Below, in pieces: positions 20,994-30,681 of a DNA stretch of 64,000 bases. Each line of letters starts with the position of its first letter. Positions within the stretch are counted from its first letter, which is position 1. A program made the translations under genes and the position numbers. The notes beneath the pieces are model-generated. The model made no database searches. It was not told the DNA's origin and saw nothing but the letters and a program-made list of their open reading frames with translations. Source of the stretch: Herbaspirillum sp. RTI4 (GTDB lineage Bacteria; Pseudomonadota; Gammaproteobacteria; Burkholderiales; Burkholderiaceae_D); the NCBI RefSeq assembly GCF_034313965.1, contig NZ_JAVIWQ010000002.1:992001-1056000 (forward strand). Reading direction: 5' to 3'.

Positions 20994-22445
20994 CTACTTG
21001 GCCGCCACTGCTGGCGTCGTAGCAGTCACTTCATTCAAGCCACCCCCCAACGCCCGATACAAATCAATCGCGTTATTGAGTCGCAGCTGCCGCGCCTGAA
21101 CCAGCGCTTGCTGCGCTGAAAACAGGTCGCGCTGCGCATCCAGCCGATCCAGCGCACTGGCGATACCGTTGGTGTAGCGCAATTCAGTCAGGTTGAGTCT
21201 GTCTTGCTCGGCTGCCAGATAGGCTTCCTGCGCAGTGATCTGCTCTTCCAATGAACCGCGTGCCACCAGCGCATCGGACACTTCCCGGAAAGCGACCTGA
21301 ATCGTTTTTTCGTAAGCAGCGATGGCGATGTTCTTGCGCACTTCCGCTATGGTCAGATTGGCGCTGTTGCGTCCTGCGTCGAAGATCGGCAGGCTCAATT
21401 GCGGAGAAAACGCCCATGCGCCAGAACCGGAAGTGAACAGATTGCCCAAGGTACTGCTGGCCGACCCATACGATCCGGTGAGGGAAATGCGCGGGAAGAA
21501 GGCTGCCCGTGCGGCACCGATGTTGGCGTTGGCGGCACGCAGTGTCTGTTCCGCAGCACGGATGTCGGGACGGCGCGTGAGCAGGTCGGAAGGCAGGCCG
21601 GCCGGAATGTCAGTCACGATCTTTTGCGAGGACAGCGTCTGGTTTGCCGGCAGGCTGGCGACTTCGGTCCCGACCAACAGCGTCAGCGCGTTGTCCGCCT
21701 GCGCCCGCTGACGGGCGAGGGTGGCAGCGGAGACGCGTGCCGATTGCACCAGCGTTTCCGCCAGGCGCAGATCAAGCGCGGAGGAGGCCCCCACATCAAA
21801 GCGGCGCTTCGCCAGATCCATATTGACGACCCGGCTTTCCAGCGTTTGTTGCGCCAGCGTTAATTGCTCTGCATACGAGCGTTCTGCCAAATAAGCCTGC
21901 GCCACTTGTGAAATCAGGCTGATGCGGGCCGACAGTTGCGCTTCTTCGGTCGCCAGATAGGTGGCGAGCGCGGCATTGTTCAGGCTGCGCACACGGCCGA
22001 AGAAATCGAGTTCGAACGAGGCCAGGCTCATTCCTACCTGATAGCTGTTGCTGATATAAGGCTGGCCGGTGACCGACTGGCTGGCCGAGGTGCGCGTACG
22101 CGCAGCATTGCCGGTAGCGTTCAGATTGGGCAGCAGATCGGCGCCGGTAATGTTGTATTGCGCGCGCGCTTCCTCAATGTTGAGCGCAGTCGTGCGCAAG
22201 TCGCGGTTATTGGCCAGTGCCGCCGTAATCAGTGCTTGCAAGCGCTGGTCAGGGAAAAACTGACGCCAGCCCAGTGAGACGGCATCCAGTCCCGCTTTAC
22301 CTTCGGCCGAAGCCGGATAGCTGGCGTTGACGGGAGCGGCCGGGCGCTCGTAGGTGGGTGCCAGCGAGCAGGCTGACAAGAGGCCGGCCAGCAGCAGCGC
22401 ACTGCTTAATGTGCGGATAGAGCCCAAGGATAAAACTTTAGTCAT
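20994..22445 (-). CDS. Outer-membrane efflux lipoprotein (OprM/NodT family)
   Basis: The trimeric outer-membrane channel of a tripartite RND pump. The N-terminus is a lipoprotein signal (LLLAGLLSAC) with the acylated Cys followed by SLAPTYERP, as in OprM. The repeated TolC-like helical blocks include AEERSY-type segments, RRPDIRAAEQTLRAANANIGAARAAFFP and the second-repeat ALDRLDAQRDLFSAQQALV. The true start is ATG at 22445 (MTKVLSLGS), which overlaps the pump gene's end by 8 bp; upstream in-frame sequence is inside that gene. 483 residues is usual. Confidence 0.92.
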   Translation of the reverse strand: MTKVLSLGSIRTLSSALLLAGLLSACSLAPTYERPAAPVNASYPASAEGKAGLDAVSLGWRQFFPDQRLQALITAALANNRDLRTTALNIEEARAQYNITGADLLPNLNATGNAARTRTSASQSVTGQPYISNSYQVGMSLASFELDFFGRVRSLNNAALATYLATEEAQLSARISLISQVAQAYLAERSYAEQLTLAQQTLESRVVNMDLAKRRFDVGASSALDLRLAETLVQSARVSAATLARQRAQADNALTLLVGTEVASLPANQTLSSQKIVTDIPAGLPSDLLTRRPDIRAAEQTLRAANANIGAARAAFFPRISLTGSYGSASSTLGNLFTSGSGAWAFSPQLSLPIFDAGRNSANLTIAEVRKNIAIAAYEKTIQVAFREVSDALVARGSLEEQITAQEAYLAAEQDRLNLTELRYTNGIASALDRLDAQRDLFSAQQALVQARQLRLNNAIDLYRALGGGLNEVTATTPAVAAK

Positions 22446-25400
22446 TCGAATTCTCCACATCGGTTTTCGTGTTGTCGAGGCCGAGGTGCGCGGCTGGTTT
22501 CGGTACGAACAGATGACGCACCACCACGAAGAAGATCGGTACAAAGAAGACTGCCAGAACGGTGGCAGTGATCATCCCGCTCATCACGCCGGTACCGATG
22601 GCGCGTTGGCTGGCGGAACCTGCACCGCTCGCCAGCACCAGCGGCAGCACGCCGAGGATGAAGGCCAGGGAGGTCATGATGATAGGACGGAAGCGCAGAT
22701 GCACTGCTTCCAGCGTGGCTTCGATTAGCCCCATGCCTTGTGCCTGCAAGTCTTTGGCGAATTCAATGATCAGAATCGCGTTTTTCGCTGACAGTCCAAC
22801 CACTGCGATCATGCCGACCTTGAAGTACACATCGTTCGGCATGCCGCGTAGCGTTACCCCGAGCAGTGCGCCAAGAATACCCAGCGGCACCACCAGCATC
22901 ACAGCGATCGGGATGGAGGTGCTCTCATACAGCGCAGCGAGCACCAGGAAGACCGCCAGCAGCGACAGCGCATACAGCGCCGGGGCTTGCGAACCGGAAG
23001 TTTTTTCTTCCAGCGACTGACCGGTCCATTCGTAACCGAATCCGGCCGGCAATTGCTTCATATACGATTCCATCTCCGTCATCGCTTCGCCGGTGCTGCG
23101 TCCGGGCGCTGCACCGCCGGAGATTTTCATCGCCGGATAGCCGTTGTAGCGGATCAGTTGTACCGGGCCATTAATCCATTTCGACGTAGTGAAGGCGGAG
23201 AACGGCACCATCGTGCCTGATGTGTTGCGCACATTCAGTCGCGCCAGATCGGCCGGTTGCATCCGTTGCGAGGCATCGGCTTGAACGATCACGCGCTGTT
23301 GCCGGCCCTGGTTAGGGAAATCGTTGACGTAAGAAGAACCCAGCGCGGTCGAGAGCGTGGTGTTGATGACGTCAAAGGTGACTCCCAGTGCATTGGCCTT
23401 GTCGCGGTCGATGTCGAGCTGGAATTGCGGCGCATCTTCCAGCCCTTCAGGACGCACGCCGGCCAGCAGCTTGCTTTGCGACGCCATACCAAGGATCTGG
23501 TTGCGTGCTGCCAGCAAGGCGTCGTGACCGAGGTTGGCACGGTCTTGCAAACGGAAGGTGAAGCCGGTGGCGTTGCCTAATTCCGAGATGGGCGGCGGGC
23601 TCAGCGAGAAGACGATGGCATCCTTGATTTGGGAAAATACTCCCATGGCACCACCGGCGATAGCGTCAGCCGACTCCGCTTTGCTGCGTACTTTCCAGTC
23701 TTTCAACGGGGAGAATATCAGTGCTGCATTCTGGCCGTTACCGGAAAAGCTATAGCCGGTCACGGCGATGACGTTTTCCACTGCCGGTTGCTTCAGGAAG
23801 TAATTTTCGACCTGCTTGACGACTTCCAGTGTGCGGCCGGTGCTGGCACCTGCCGGCAACTGGACATTCGTAATCAGATAGCCCTGATCTTCATTCGGCA
23901 GGAAAGAGGCGGGCAAACGCACATACAACAGACCGACGACCAACAGGATCAATACATACACGATCATGTAGCGTCCCGATTTGTTGAGCATGCGGGCGAT
24001 GGTGCTTTGATAGCCGGTGGCGGTACTGCTGAACTTGCGGTTAAACCAGCCGAAAAAGCCTTTCTTGACGTGATGATGACCTGCCTCGACCGGTTTTAGC
24101 AAAGTGGCGCACAGGGCCGGAGTGAGGGTGAACGCCATCAGCACCGAGAAGAACATCGAGGCCACCATCGCCAGCGAGAACTGACGGTAAATGGCACCGA
24201 CGGCACCGCCGAAGAAGGCCATCGGAATGAAGACGGCCACCAGCACCAGCGTAATACCGATCAGCGCGCCGGTAATCTGGCCCATGGCCTTGCGGGTAGC
24301 ATCGCGCGGCGACAAGCCTTCTTCGCTCATGATGCGTTCAACGTTTTCTACCACCACAATCGCATCATCGACCAGGATACCAATAGCCAGCACCATGCCG
24401 AACATGGTCAGGACGTTGATGGAAAAACCGAATAGCAGCATGGTGGCAAACGTACCCATCAATGCGACCGGCACCACGATGGTGGGGATGAGCGTGTAGC
24501 GGATATTTTGCAGGAACAGGTACATCACCAAAAACACCAGCACAATCGCTTCGATCAGGGTCTTGACGACTTCCTCAATGGAAATCTTGACGAATTCCGA
24601 GGTGTCGTAAGGAATCGTGAACTTGGTGTTGGGTGGCAGAAACTGGGACAGTTCCGCGATCTTGGCACGCACGGCGGTTGCGGTGCCGAGCGCATTGGCG
24701 GTGGGGGACAACTGCACGCCGATGGCGGCAGTCGGCTTGCCGTTGAGGCGGGCGGCGGTGTCGTAAGCCTGACCGCCGATGGCGATACGGGCAACGTCAC
24801 GCAGGCGAACCACTGAGCCGTCGCTGTTGGCGCGCAGAATGATGGTGCCGAATTGTTCGGGTGTCGATAGTTGGCCAGTCACCACCACGGTAGCGGCGAT
24901 TTGCTGGGTCTCGATGCTAGGCAGATTGCCCAGCGTACCGGAAGCAACCTGGGCATTTTGCGCCTTGATCGCCGTAGCAACGTCGCCCGGAGTCAGTTTG
25001 TAACCGACCAGTTTCATCGGATCGATCCAGATGCGCATGGCGCGCTCGGTACCGAAGAGCTGCGCCTGACCGACGCCGGGGACGCGTTTGATTTCGTTGA
25101 GCACATTGCGCGACAGATAATCGCCCAGCGCGATCGGGTCCAGCTTGCCGTCTTCCGATGACAGCGTGGCGAACAACAGGAAGTTGCTGCGCGATTTAGT
25201 GACCTGCACCCCTTGCTGCGTCACGGCCGACGGCAGACGCGCTTCCACCCGCTTCAGGCGGTTTTGCACGTCCACTGCGGCCAGATCGGCGTTGGTTTCG
25301 GTGGAAAAGGTGATGGTGATTTGCACCTGGCCGTTGGCCTGGCTCTGCGATTCCATGTATTGCAAACCGTCGGCACCGTTCATTTCCTGTTCGATCAGAC

Positions 25401-25587
25401 TGGTCACGCTGTCGTCGAGGGTTTGAGCGGTGGCGCCGGGATAGGTCGCCGAAACGACAATGGTTGGTGGGGCAATGCTCGGATACTGGGACACGGGCAA
25501 GGCGGTAATCGCCAATGCCCCGGCCAGCATAATAAATATGGCTAGCACCCATGCAAATATGGGGCGATCAATAAAAAACTTTCCCAT
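22438..25587 (-). CDS. RND multidrug efflux pump, HAE1 family (AcrB/MexB-like)
   Basis: Inner-membrane proton/drug antiporter of 1049 residues. It begins MGKFFIDRPIFAWVLAI, the family's hallmark. The proton-relay aspartate pair is in GILVDDAIVVVENVERIM near residue 407, and the relay Lys region is in GLSAKNAILIIEFAKDLQ. Twelve membrane segments and two large periplasmic loops are evident, with QYPSIAPPTIVVSATYPGA in the porter domain. It lies 15 bp downstream of the adaptor gene and overlaps the channel gene, forming a three-gene operon. Drug range cannot be predicted. Confidence 0.95.
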   Translation of the reverse strand: MGKFFIDRPIFAWVLAIFIMLAGALAITALPVSQYPSIAPPTIVVSATYPGATAQTLDDSVTSLIEQEMNGADGLQYMESQSQANGQVQITITFSTETNADLAAVDVQNRLKRVEARLPSAVTQQGVQVTKSRSNFLLFATLSSEDGKLDPIALGDYLSRNVLNEIKRVPGVGQAQLFGTERAMRIWIDPMKLVGYKLTPGDVATAIKAQNAQVASGTLGNLPSIETQQIAATVVVTGQLSTPEQFGTIILRANSDGSVVRLRDVARIAIGGQAYDTAARLNGKPTAAIGVQLSPTANALGTATAVRAKIAELSQFLPPNTKFTIPYDTSEFVKISIEEVVKTLIEAIVLVFLVMYLFLQNIRYTLIPTIVVPVALMGTFATMLLFGFSINVLTMFGMVLAIGILVDDAIVVVENVERIMSEEGLSPRDATRKAMGQITGALIGITLVLVAVFIPMAFFGGAVGAIYRQFSLAMVASMFFSVLMAFTLTPALCATLLKPVEAGHHHVKKGFFGWFNRKFSSTATGYQSTIARMLNKSGRYMIVYVLILLVVGLLYVRLPASFLPNEDQGYLITNVQLPAGASTGRTLEVVKQVENYFLKQPAVENVIAVTGYSFSGNGQNAALIFSPLKDWKVRSKAESADAIAGGAMGVFSQIKDAIVFSLSPPPISELGNATGFTFRLQDRANLGHDALLAARNQILGMASQSKLLAGVRPEGLEDAPQFQLDIDRDKANALGVTFDVINTTLSTALGSSYVNDFPNQGRQQRVIVQADASQRMQPADLARLNVRNTSGTMVPFSAFTTSKWINGPVQLIRYNGYPAMKISGGAAPGRSTGEAMTEMESYMKQLPAGFGYEWTGQSLEEKTSGSQAPALYALSLLAVFLVLAALYESTSIPIAVMLVVPLGILGALLGVTLRGMPNDVYFKVGMIAVVGLSAKNAILIIEFAKDLQAQGMGLIEATLEAVHLRFRPIIMTSLAFILGVLPLVLASGAGSASQRAIGTGVMSGMITATVLAVFFVPIFFVVVRHLFVPKPAAHLGLDNTKTDVENSND

Positions 25588-25602
25588 CTGGCAGCCTCTT
25601 GG

Positions 25603-26808
25603 TTAGGGTTTCGCGGCGGCAGGCGCCGGCGGGGTTGCTGGAGCTGGGGCGGGTGCGGCGGCAGCTTGGCCGACCGGACCTTGCCATGGCACGGGAGTGA
25701 CCGGCGCGCCTGGCTTGGTTTTTTGCATGCCTTCAACGATGACGCGGTCACCGGCTTTCAGACCGTTGGTGATGATCCAGTTGTTGCCGTTGGAAGCGCC
25801 GGTCTCAACTGTCCGCAGCGCGACCTTGTTGTCTGGTCCGACTACCAAGACGGATGCGCCGTTCAGGTCGCGGGTGACAGCTTGTTGCGGCACCAGGATG
25901 GTTTGATCGTTGATCGCCTGTTCCAGTTTGGCGCGGACATACATGCCCGGCAGCAAGGTGTGCTTTGGATTGGGGAATTCGGCGCGCAGGCTGACCATGC
26001 CGGTGTTTTCATCGACTGCCAGATCGGCGAACAACAATTTCCCTGGCAGCGGGTAGGTGCTGCCGTCTTCCGTGATCAGGCTAATTTTTGGTTTGGCGAC
26101 GCCTTTGAGGGTGCCGCTGTTCATGGCTTGCTGCAGTTTCAGCAGATCGGTGCTGGATTGGGTCAGGTTGACGTAGATAGGATCGAGTTGCTGAACCAGC
26201 GCCATTTGCGTGGCGTCGCTGGCTTGTCCCACCAGAGCGCCTTCTGTTACCAGAGCGCGGCCGATGCGGCCGGCAATCGGGGACGTCACTGTTGCATAGC
26301 CCAGATTCAGACCTGCGGTCAGACGCGCAGCGCGAGCGGTGGCGACATCGGCATTGGCTTGTTGTTGCGCTGCGATAGCATCATCGTATTCCTGCTTGCT
26401 GACGGCGTTGACTTCGACCAAAGGCTTGTAACGCGTGGCTTTCAGGCTGGTCTGAGTTTGCGTGGCTTCAGCCCGGGCCAGACTGGCTTCGGCGCTGGCG
26501 AAAGCTGCTTGCAGCGGGGCCGGATCGATGCGGAACAGGACTTCGCCGGCCTTGACGTCGCTGCCTTCGCGGAAGGTACGCTGCAGAACGATGCCGGGAA
26601 CACGCGCCCGTACCTGGGCGATACGCGTCGCTTCCAATCGGCCTGGCAATTCGGCATTAATGGAAATGCTCTGCGGCGCGATAGTAACGATTGACACTTG
26701 TCCGGGTGGACGGGCTGCGGGGGCGTCGGCTTGCTTGCCGCAGCCGGCGATAATGATCACGCTGCCAATAGCAATGGCGCTACGCTTGAAAAGACTAATT
26801 GAACTCAT
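25603..26808 (-). CDS. RND efflux periplasmic adaptor (AcrA/MexA-like)
   Basis: Membrane fusion protein that links pump and channel. It has a lipoprotein signal ending in IIIAGCGKQ, then the split lipoyl/barrel-sandwich domain (GRLEATRIAQVRARVPGIV and, later, YATVTSPIAGRIGRA) flanking a coiled-coil hairpin. The last ~30 residues are Pro/Ala-rich (APAPAPATPPAPAAAK), a low-complexity tail. The sequence is 401 residues, typical. Its promoter and operator lie in the 283-bp gap shared with the divergent TetR gene. Confidence 0.93.
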   Translation of the reverse strand: MSSISLFKRSAIAIGSVIIIAGCGKQADAPAARPPGQVSIVTIAPQSISINAELPGRLEATRIAQVRARVPGIVLQRTFREGSDVKAGEVLFRIDPAPLQAAFASAEASLARAEATQTQTSLKATRYKPLVEVNAVSKQEYDDAIAAQQQANADVATARAARLTAGLNLGYATVTSPIAGRIGRALVTEGALVGQASDATQMALVQQLDPIYVNLTQSSTDLLKLQQAMNSGTLKGVAKPKISLITEDGSTYPLPGKLLFADLAVDENTGMVSLRAEFPNPKHTLLPGMYVRAKLEQAINDQTILVPQQAVTRDLNGASVLVVGPDNKVALRTVETGASNGNNWIITNGLKAGDRVIVEGMQKTKPGAPVTPVPWQGPVGQAAAAPAPAPATPPAPAAAKP

Positions 26809-27091
26809 AAATATCTCGCACGGTAAATGTTTGATCTTGCCGTAATGGCGGGTGATTCTGGAGTTGGAGCGGGAAGCGGGTAGTACGAAGAAGTTGAAAT
26901 TCGCAATGCGGTCAAATCCTGAGACAAAAGCCAGCAGTGCATTTTGCTCGCTTTCCTGATGTAGAGCCGTCGGTTTTTGACATCATTTCGGTGGTATTAT
27001 ACATACATTCTAGAATGTATGTAATGAGCTAGTGCAATGCAGCAAATATGCGCTTGTGCTGAATGCGAATGACGAAATAAGGAAGCAATCC
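26809..27091. promoter_or_regulatory. Divergent regulatory region between efflux operon and its TetR repressor
   Basis: Two promoters face away from each other. On the minus strand a perfect TATAAT (26996-27001) serves the efflux operon, with an ATTACA-like -35 at 27020-27025. On the plus strand TTGACA (26977-26982) lies 17 bp upstream of TACATA (27000-27005), serving the regulator. Both overlap the palindrome at 27000-27023, so one bound repressor would block pump transcription and its own. Confidence 0.65.
27000..27023. promoter_or_regulatory. AcrR-type operator palindrome
   Basis: A perfect 24-bp inverted repeat with half-site TACATACATTCT. The first ten bases, TACATACATT, equal the half-site I recall for the E. 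coli acrAB operator bound by AcrR, and spacing and symmetry match. It overlaps the -10 regions of both divergent promoters. Binding by the adjacent TetR-family protein is a strong inference. Confidence 0.82.
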
Positions 27092-27742
27092 ATGTCAAGG
27101 TCAACCAAGGAAGAGGCGCAGGAAACCCGCAATCGCATCCTCGATGCGGCGGAGGACGTATTCAATGCACGGGGCGTATCGCATACTTCATTGGCGCATG
27201 TGGCGACGGAGGCGAAGGTGACACGCGGTGCGATTTACTGGCACTTCAAGAACAAGGGCGACCTGTTCGATGCAATGTGCGAACGCGTACGTTTACCGAT
27301 GGAAGCCATCGTCCATGGTGCCGCCGAGCGGAGCGCTATCGACCCTTTGGGTCAGCTTCTGGCTGGGGTCGTATGGGTGATGAAGGATGTGGTCCACAAT
27401 CCGCGCACACGCAAAGTGGTCGATATCATTTTCAATAAGTGCGAAATACCCGATGCGCAAGATCCGATTCTTGTCCGTCAGCGCGAATGTTTTCTGGATG
27501 GAATGGGAAAGTTCACGCAGATACTGCGTAACGCCATTACCAAAGGCCAGCTATCGGAGCAAGTTGATGTCCGGCGCGGGGCTATTTTTCTGCATGCAAC
27601 CTTATCCGGAATGCTGCAGGACTGGTTGTTTGCGCCAGACAGTTTTGATTTGGCGGAGGATGCGGAAGCCGTGCTGAGCGCCTGTCTGCATGCCTTGCGC
27701 GATGCGCCATCACTGCGGATTGCTCCAGCCGCACCGGTCTGA
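27092..27742 (+). CDS. TetR/AcrR-family repressor of the RND efflux operon
   Basis: A 216-residue regulator. The N-terminal HTH covers residues ~32-51 (TSLAHVATEAKVTRGAIYWH), nearly the AcrR/TtgR/MexR-TetR consensus, including GAIYWHFKNKGDLFDAM. The C-terminal domain matches the AcrR ligand-binding type (QRECFLDGMGKF region). The start is ATG at 27092, preceded by AAGGAAG. An in-frame ATG-less upstream extension from 27032 would run through the leader and is unlikely. It is divergent from the pump operon and sits beside the 24-bp palindrome, so local autoregulated repression is expected. Confidence 0.92.
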   Translation: MSRSTKEEAQETRNRILDAAEDVFNARGVSHTSLAHVATEAKVTRGAIYWHFKNKGDLFDAMCERVRLPMEAIVHGAAERSAIDPLGQLLAGVVWVMKDVVHNPRTRKVVDIIFNKCEIPDAQDPILVRQRECFLDGMGKFTQILRNAITKGQLSEQVDVRRGAIFLHATLSGMLQDWLFAPDSFDLAEDAEAVLSACLHALRDAPSLRIAPAAPV

Positions 27743-27777
27743 CTGGTTCGATGAGGAGTCTTTTAGCTGGCATCTAA

Positions 27778-27798
27778 GGGGATTGGGGATTGGGGATT
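27778..27798 (+). repeat. Three tandem GGGGATT units
   Basis: Three exact 7-bp repeats lie 36 bp after the repressor stop, in a 238-bp gap between convergent genes. The rest of that gap shows no gene. The function is unknown. Confidence 0.6.
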
Positions 27799-27980
27799 GC
27801 CTCAAGGGAAATGCTGAGGAAATCTTTAATTACGTGACGGGAGAAGATAGCCCTAGGCAGTCACCACCTGCCGCGCGTTCGCACTCGTAAATGAAACGTC
27901 AACAGACCCTAGGTGACGGCATTAAAACGGCCACGCTACTTGCTCTAGGGCAGAGCGCGGCAGGTTGGAAAGAGATCTCA

Positions 27981-28304
27981 TTAGTAGGTTGGCATAGCCG
28001 GATCGACTTGTTGCGCCCAAGCATGGACGCCGCCGGTCAGATTGGTCACTTTCTCAAACCCCTGGCGTTCCAGAAACGTCGCCACCTGCAGGCTGCGCGC
28101 CCCGTGGTGGCAAATACAGACCACAGGAAGGGACGGATCCAATTCTTCCAGCCGGCTCGGTACCGAGTTCATCGGTATGGAAATGGCATCGGTCAGACGG
28201 CAGGTATCAAACTCCCACGGTTCGCGCACATCCAGCAGCAGAGGAGAGGGGCGGTCGGCGTCAGCGATCCAGGCAGCAAGTTCAGGTGCGGTAATGAGTT
28301 CCAT
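27981..28304 (-). CDS. Rhodanese-like domain protein
   Basis: A single rhodanese domain of 107 residues. It shows LLDVREPWEFDTCRL (CH2A-like), the active-site loop CICHHGARS with the catalytic Cys at residue ~63, and GGVHAWAQQVDP at the end. Such short proteins carry persulfide sulfur (GlpE/PspE type); the partner is unknown. It lies 32 bp downstream of the PCMT-family gene, and the two are probably co-transcribed. Confidence 0.9.
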   Translation of the reverse strand: MELITAPELAAWIADADRPSPLLLDVREPWEFDTCRLTDAISIPMNSVPSRLEELDPSLPVVCICHHGARSLQVATFLERQGFEKVTNLTGGVHAWAQQVDPAMPTY

Positions 28305-28336
28305 GGGGGGACTGTCGAAAGTCGTTAAAACTATGA

Positions 28337-29005
28337 TTAGAAGCGGAAGTGAGAAAGTTCAGTCGCCGCCTGCAAATACCTGGCCATCGTGTCAAAAACG
28401 ATTCGCGTGTCGTAGGTCTGGTCGCCGGTGCGGGTGATGACCTGCGCGGTCATGACAGGAGCTTCTCCGAGGATGGCCACGATGCGGCCGCCGACCTTGA
28501 TTTGCTTGAGAAACGCATCCGGCAAAAAAGGCAGGCCTCCGGAAATCATGATGACGTCGTATTCAATTTCTGGTTGACCATTTTCTTTGCCCCAGCCCTG
28601 CGCGCCGTTGCCGAGCTGCACATCGACGTTAATGATGCCATAGGCGGCCAGATTGGCACTCGCCATGGCGTGCAGCGCCGGTTCGATTTCCACCGTGGTG
28701 ACATGACGGCCTTTGTAGGCCAGCAGTGCCGCCATGTAACCGGAACCGGAACCGATTTCCAGCACATCCTCGTGTTTTTTCACTGCGGCTTCTTGCAGCA
28801 GGCGGGCTTCAACCTTGGGCGCAAACATGTTTTCGCCGCCGGGGAGCGGGATTTCGGTATCGAAAAATGCCAGATTGCGGTAAGCCGCCGGCACAAATGC
28901 CTCACGCCTGACCACAGAGAGCAATTCCAGCACATCCAGCGCCAACACGTTCCAAGGGCGGATTTGCTGTTCAATCATGTTGAAACGGGCTTGTTCGGTA
29001 TTCAT
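28337..29005 (-). CDS. Protein-L-isoaspartate O-methyltransferase family protein
   Basis: An S-adenosylmethionine-dependent methyltransferase of 222 residues. The SAM site is VLEIGSGSGYMAALLA, then VTTVEIEPALH. The N-terminus (NMIEQQIRPWNVLALDVLELL) differs from canonical Pcm. It is the betaproteobacterial variant usually found beside a rhodanese gene and tolC/waaA, so true isoaspartate repair activity is uncertain. The FDTEIPLPGGENMFAP stretch replaces the more usual substrate loop. Confidence 0.85.
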   Translation of the reverse strand: MNTEQARFNMIEQQIRPWNVLALDVLELLSVVRREAFVPAAYRNLAFFDTEIPLPGGENMFAPKVEARLLQEAAVKKHEDVLEIGSGSGYMAALLAYKGRHVTTVEIEPALHAMASANLAAYGIINVDVQLGNGAQGWGKENGQPEIEYDVIMISGGLPFLPDAFLKQIKVGGRIVAILGEAPVMTAQVITRTGDQTYDTRIVFDTMARYLQAATELSHFRF

Positions 29006-29273
29006 GGCGGTTGGCTCGAGGCGGGAAAAGGGAAGTGGATGTGCATTTTATCAAACAGCGGGGCGATCGTCGGTATCCATTTGACTATTCGCTGCGCATT
29101 CTTTGAGATTGCCGGCGATAAGGCACTCATATCGGCATAAATCAAGGTGTCGATGTCCTTTCAAGCGCCGGTTTAATGTAAGTAAAAACAGAACGCCGAC
29201 CGACCCGCGTAAAATGCGGCCCTTGCCTGCCATTCCAGCCCACCCCACCACCTGGCCGAAAAAGATATTTTTT

Positions 29274-29534
29274 ATGGATTGCCGCCCCGACTGCGGCGCA
29301 TGTTGCATCGCGCCTTCTATTTCAAGTCCGATACCAGGAATGCCGGATGGCAAGCCCGCAGGCGTGCGTTGTGTGCAACTGACCGAGGATCTGCGCTGTG
29401 CCATTTTCGGTCAGCCGCAGCGTCCGGCCTGCTGCTCTGGCTTACAAGCGGCGTTAGATATGTGCGGCACCGGGCACCTGCACGCGATGCACTGGCTGGC
29501 GCAGCTCGAGCAATTGACCGCTCCGGCTGCCTGA
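29274..29534 (+). CDS. YkgJ-family cysteine cluster protein
   Basis: A small 86-residue protein starting [15 protein letters not shown] and containing RCVQL, RCAIF and RPACCSG. The spaced Cys residues match the YkgJ/UPF0153 zinc- or iron-binding family. Function is unknown. ATG at 29274 is chosen because it gives the standard N-terminus. The reading frame is open upstream, but that part does not resemble the family. No strong ribosome-binding site is visible. Confidence 0.8.
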   Translation: MDCRPDCGACCIAPSISSPIPGMPDGKPAGVRCVQLTEDLRCAIFGQPQRPACCSGLQAALDMCGTGHLHAMHWLAQLEQLTAPAA

Positions 29535-29810
29535 CCGATTAACGTGGGCTCAAACCGTGACGACTTGAGGCTGCCATGGAAACAATCTCCGATGCGCCAG
29601 CGTTGGGGTGGGAATCCTGGGCGCTAAAACCCCACCGAATGGAGTAAGGCGACACTTGCTGAGAAACCCCCGTGGTACTCGTCATCTTCAAGCAATGTTC
29701 TCGAATTAATTTCATAGTTGACGGCAGGCAGGGTCGCTAGCCATTAAAATGACGACCGCAAGCTTTTTTCCTGGCGTATTCTCATTCATCTCACCTCTTA
29801 ACAGACCTAC

Positions 29811-30659
29811 ATGGACAATCTACTCGCGCTCAAGGCGCTCATCATGGGCATTGTCGAAGGATTGACGGAATTCCTGCCAATTTCCTCGACCGGTCACCTG
29901 ATCCTCGCCAGCAGCTTGCTGCAATTCCCGAGTCCGGCATTCCCCACAGAAAAAGTCCAGTTGTTTGAAATCGTCATCCAGGCCGGCGCGATTTTCGCTG
30001 TCTGCTGGGAATATCGGGTCAAGATCGCCGCCACGCTGATGGGTATATTCAGCGAGCGCCAGGCGCAGCGGCTGGTGTTGAATCTGATCGTGGCTTTCAT
30101 CCCTGCCGCCGTCCTCGGCTTGCTGTTCTCCAAAAAAATCAAGGAAGTGCTGTTCGCACCAGTACCAGTGGCGCTGGCATTCATCTCCGGCGCATTGGTC
30201 ATTCTCTGGGTGGAGCGGCGCGACCACGGCCATGAAGCGCCTTCGCGCATCAACTCGGTCGACGACATCACCCTACTCGACGCCTTCAAAATCGGCTGCG
30301 CGCAGGCGCTGGCGCTGGTTCCCGGCACCAGCCGTTCCGGTGCCACCATCATCGGCGGCATGCTGTTCGGACTCTCGCGCAAGGCCGCCAGCGAATTTTC
30401 ATTTTTCCTGGCGATTCCCACCCTGTTCGCTGCCACCGTCTATTCCCTGTACAAAGAACGCGCCGCACTGAGCATGAGCGACTTGCCTGTTCTGACCATC
30501 GGGACCGTGGCAGCATTCGTTTCCGCCTTCTTTTGTGTGCGCTGGCTGCTGCGTTACATCAGCACCCACGATTTCACCGTCTTTGCCTGGTACCGCATCC
30601 TGTTCGGTCTAGTGATTCTGGTAACGGCGTACACCGGAACGGTCGCTTGGGTCGAATAA
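29811..30659 (+). CDS. uppP: Undecaprenyl-diphosphatase
   Basis: Recycles undecaprenyl pyrophosphate to undecaprenyl phosphate at the inner membrane, and so supplies the carrier used by the O-polysaccharide and peptidoglycan pathways. Residues 16-29 hold the (E/Q)xxxE motif (Glu16, Glu20) with SSTGH ending in His29. The second motif PGTSRSG lies near residue 170. About eight membrane segments are seen in 282 residues, standard for BacA/UppP. The 276-bp gap upstream holds no gene; a TTGACG at 29718 has no well-spaced -10. Confidence 0.95.
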   Translation: MDNLLALKALIMGIVEGLTEFLPISSTGHLILASSLLQFPSPAFPTEKVQLFEIVIQAGAIFAVCWEYRVKIAATLMGIFSERQAQRLVLNLIVAFIPAAVLGLLFSKKIKEVLFAPVPVALAFISGALVILWVERRDHGHEAPSRINSVDDITLLDAFKIGCAQALALVPGTSRSGATIIGGMLFGLSRKAASEFSFFLAIPTLFAATVYSLYKERAALSMSDLPVLTIGTVAAFVSAFFCVRWLLRYISTHDFTVFAWYRILFGLVILVTAYTGTVAWVE

Positions 30660-30681
30660 CATCAATGGTCGGAGCAGTCGC

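Noticed and set aside
25666..26694. Long + strand open frame opposite the efflux adaptor
   Set aside because: The adaptor is certain, and the antisense product has no domain pattern.
27778..27798. GGGGATT repeats as a G-quadruplex
   Set aside because: Only three runs of four guanines are adjacent; a fourth clear run is missing.
29718..29750. Promoter for uppP (TTGACG with TAAAAT)
   Set aside because: The spacer is 21 bases, too long for a sigma70 promoter.
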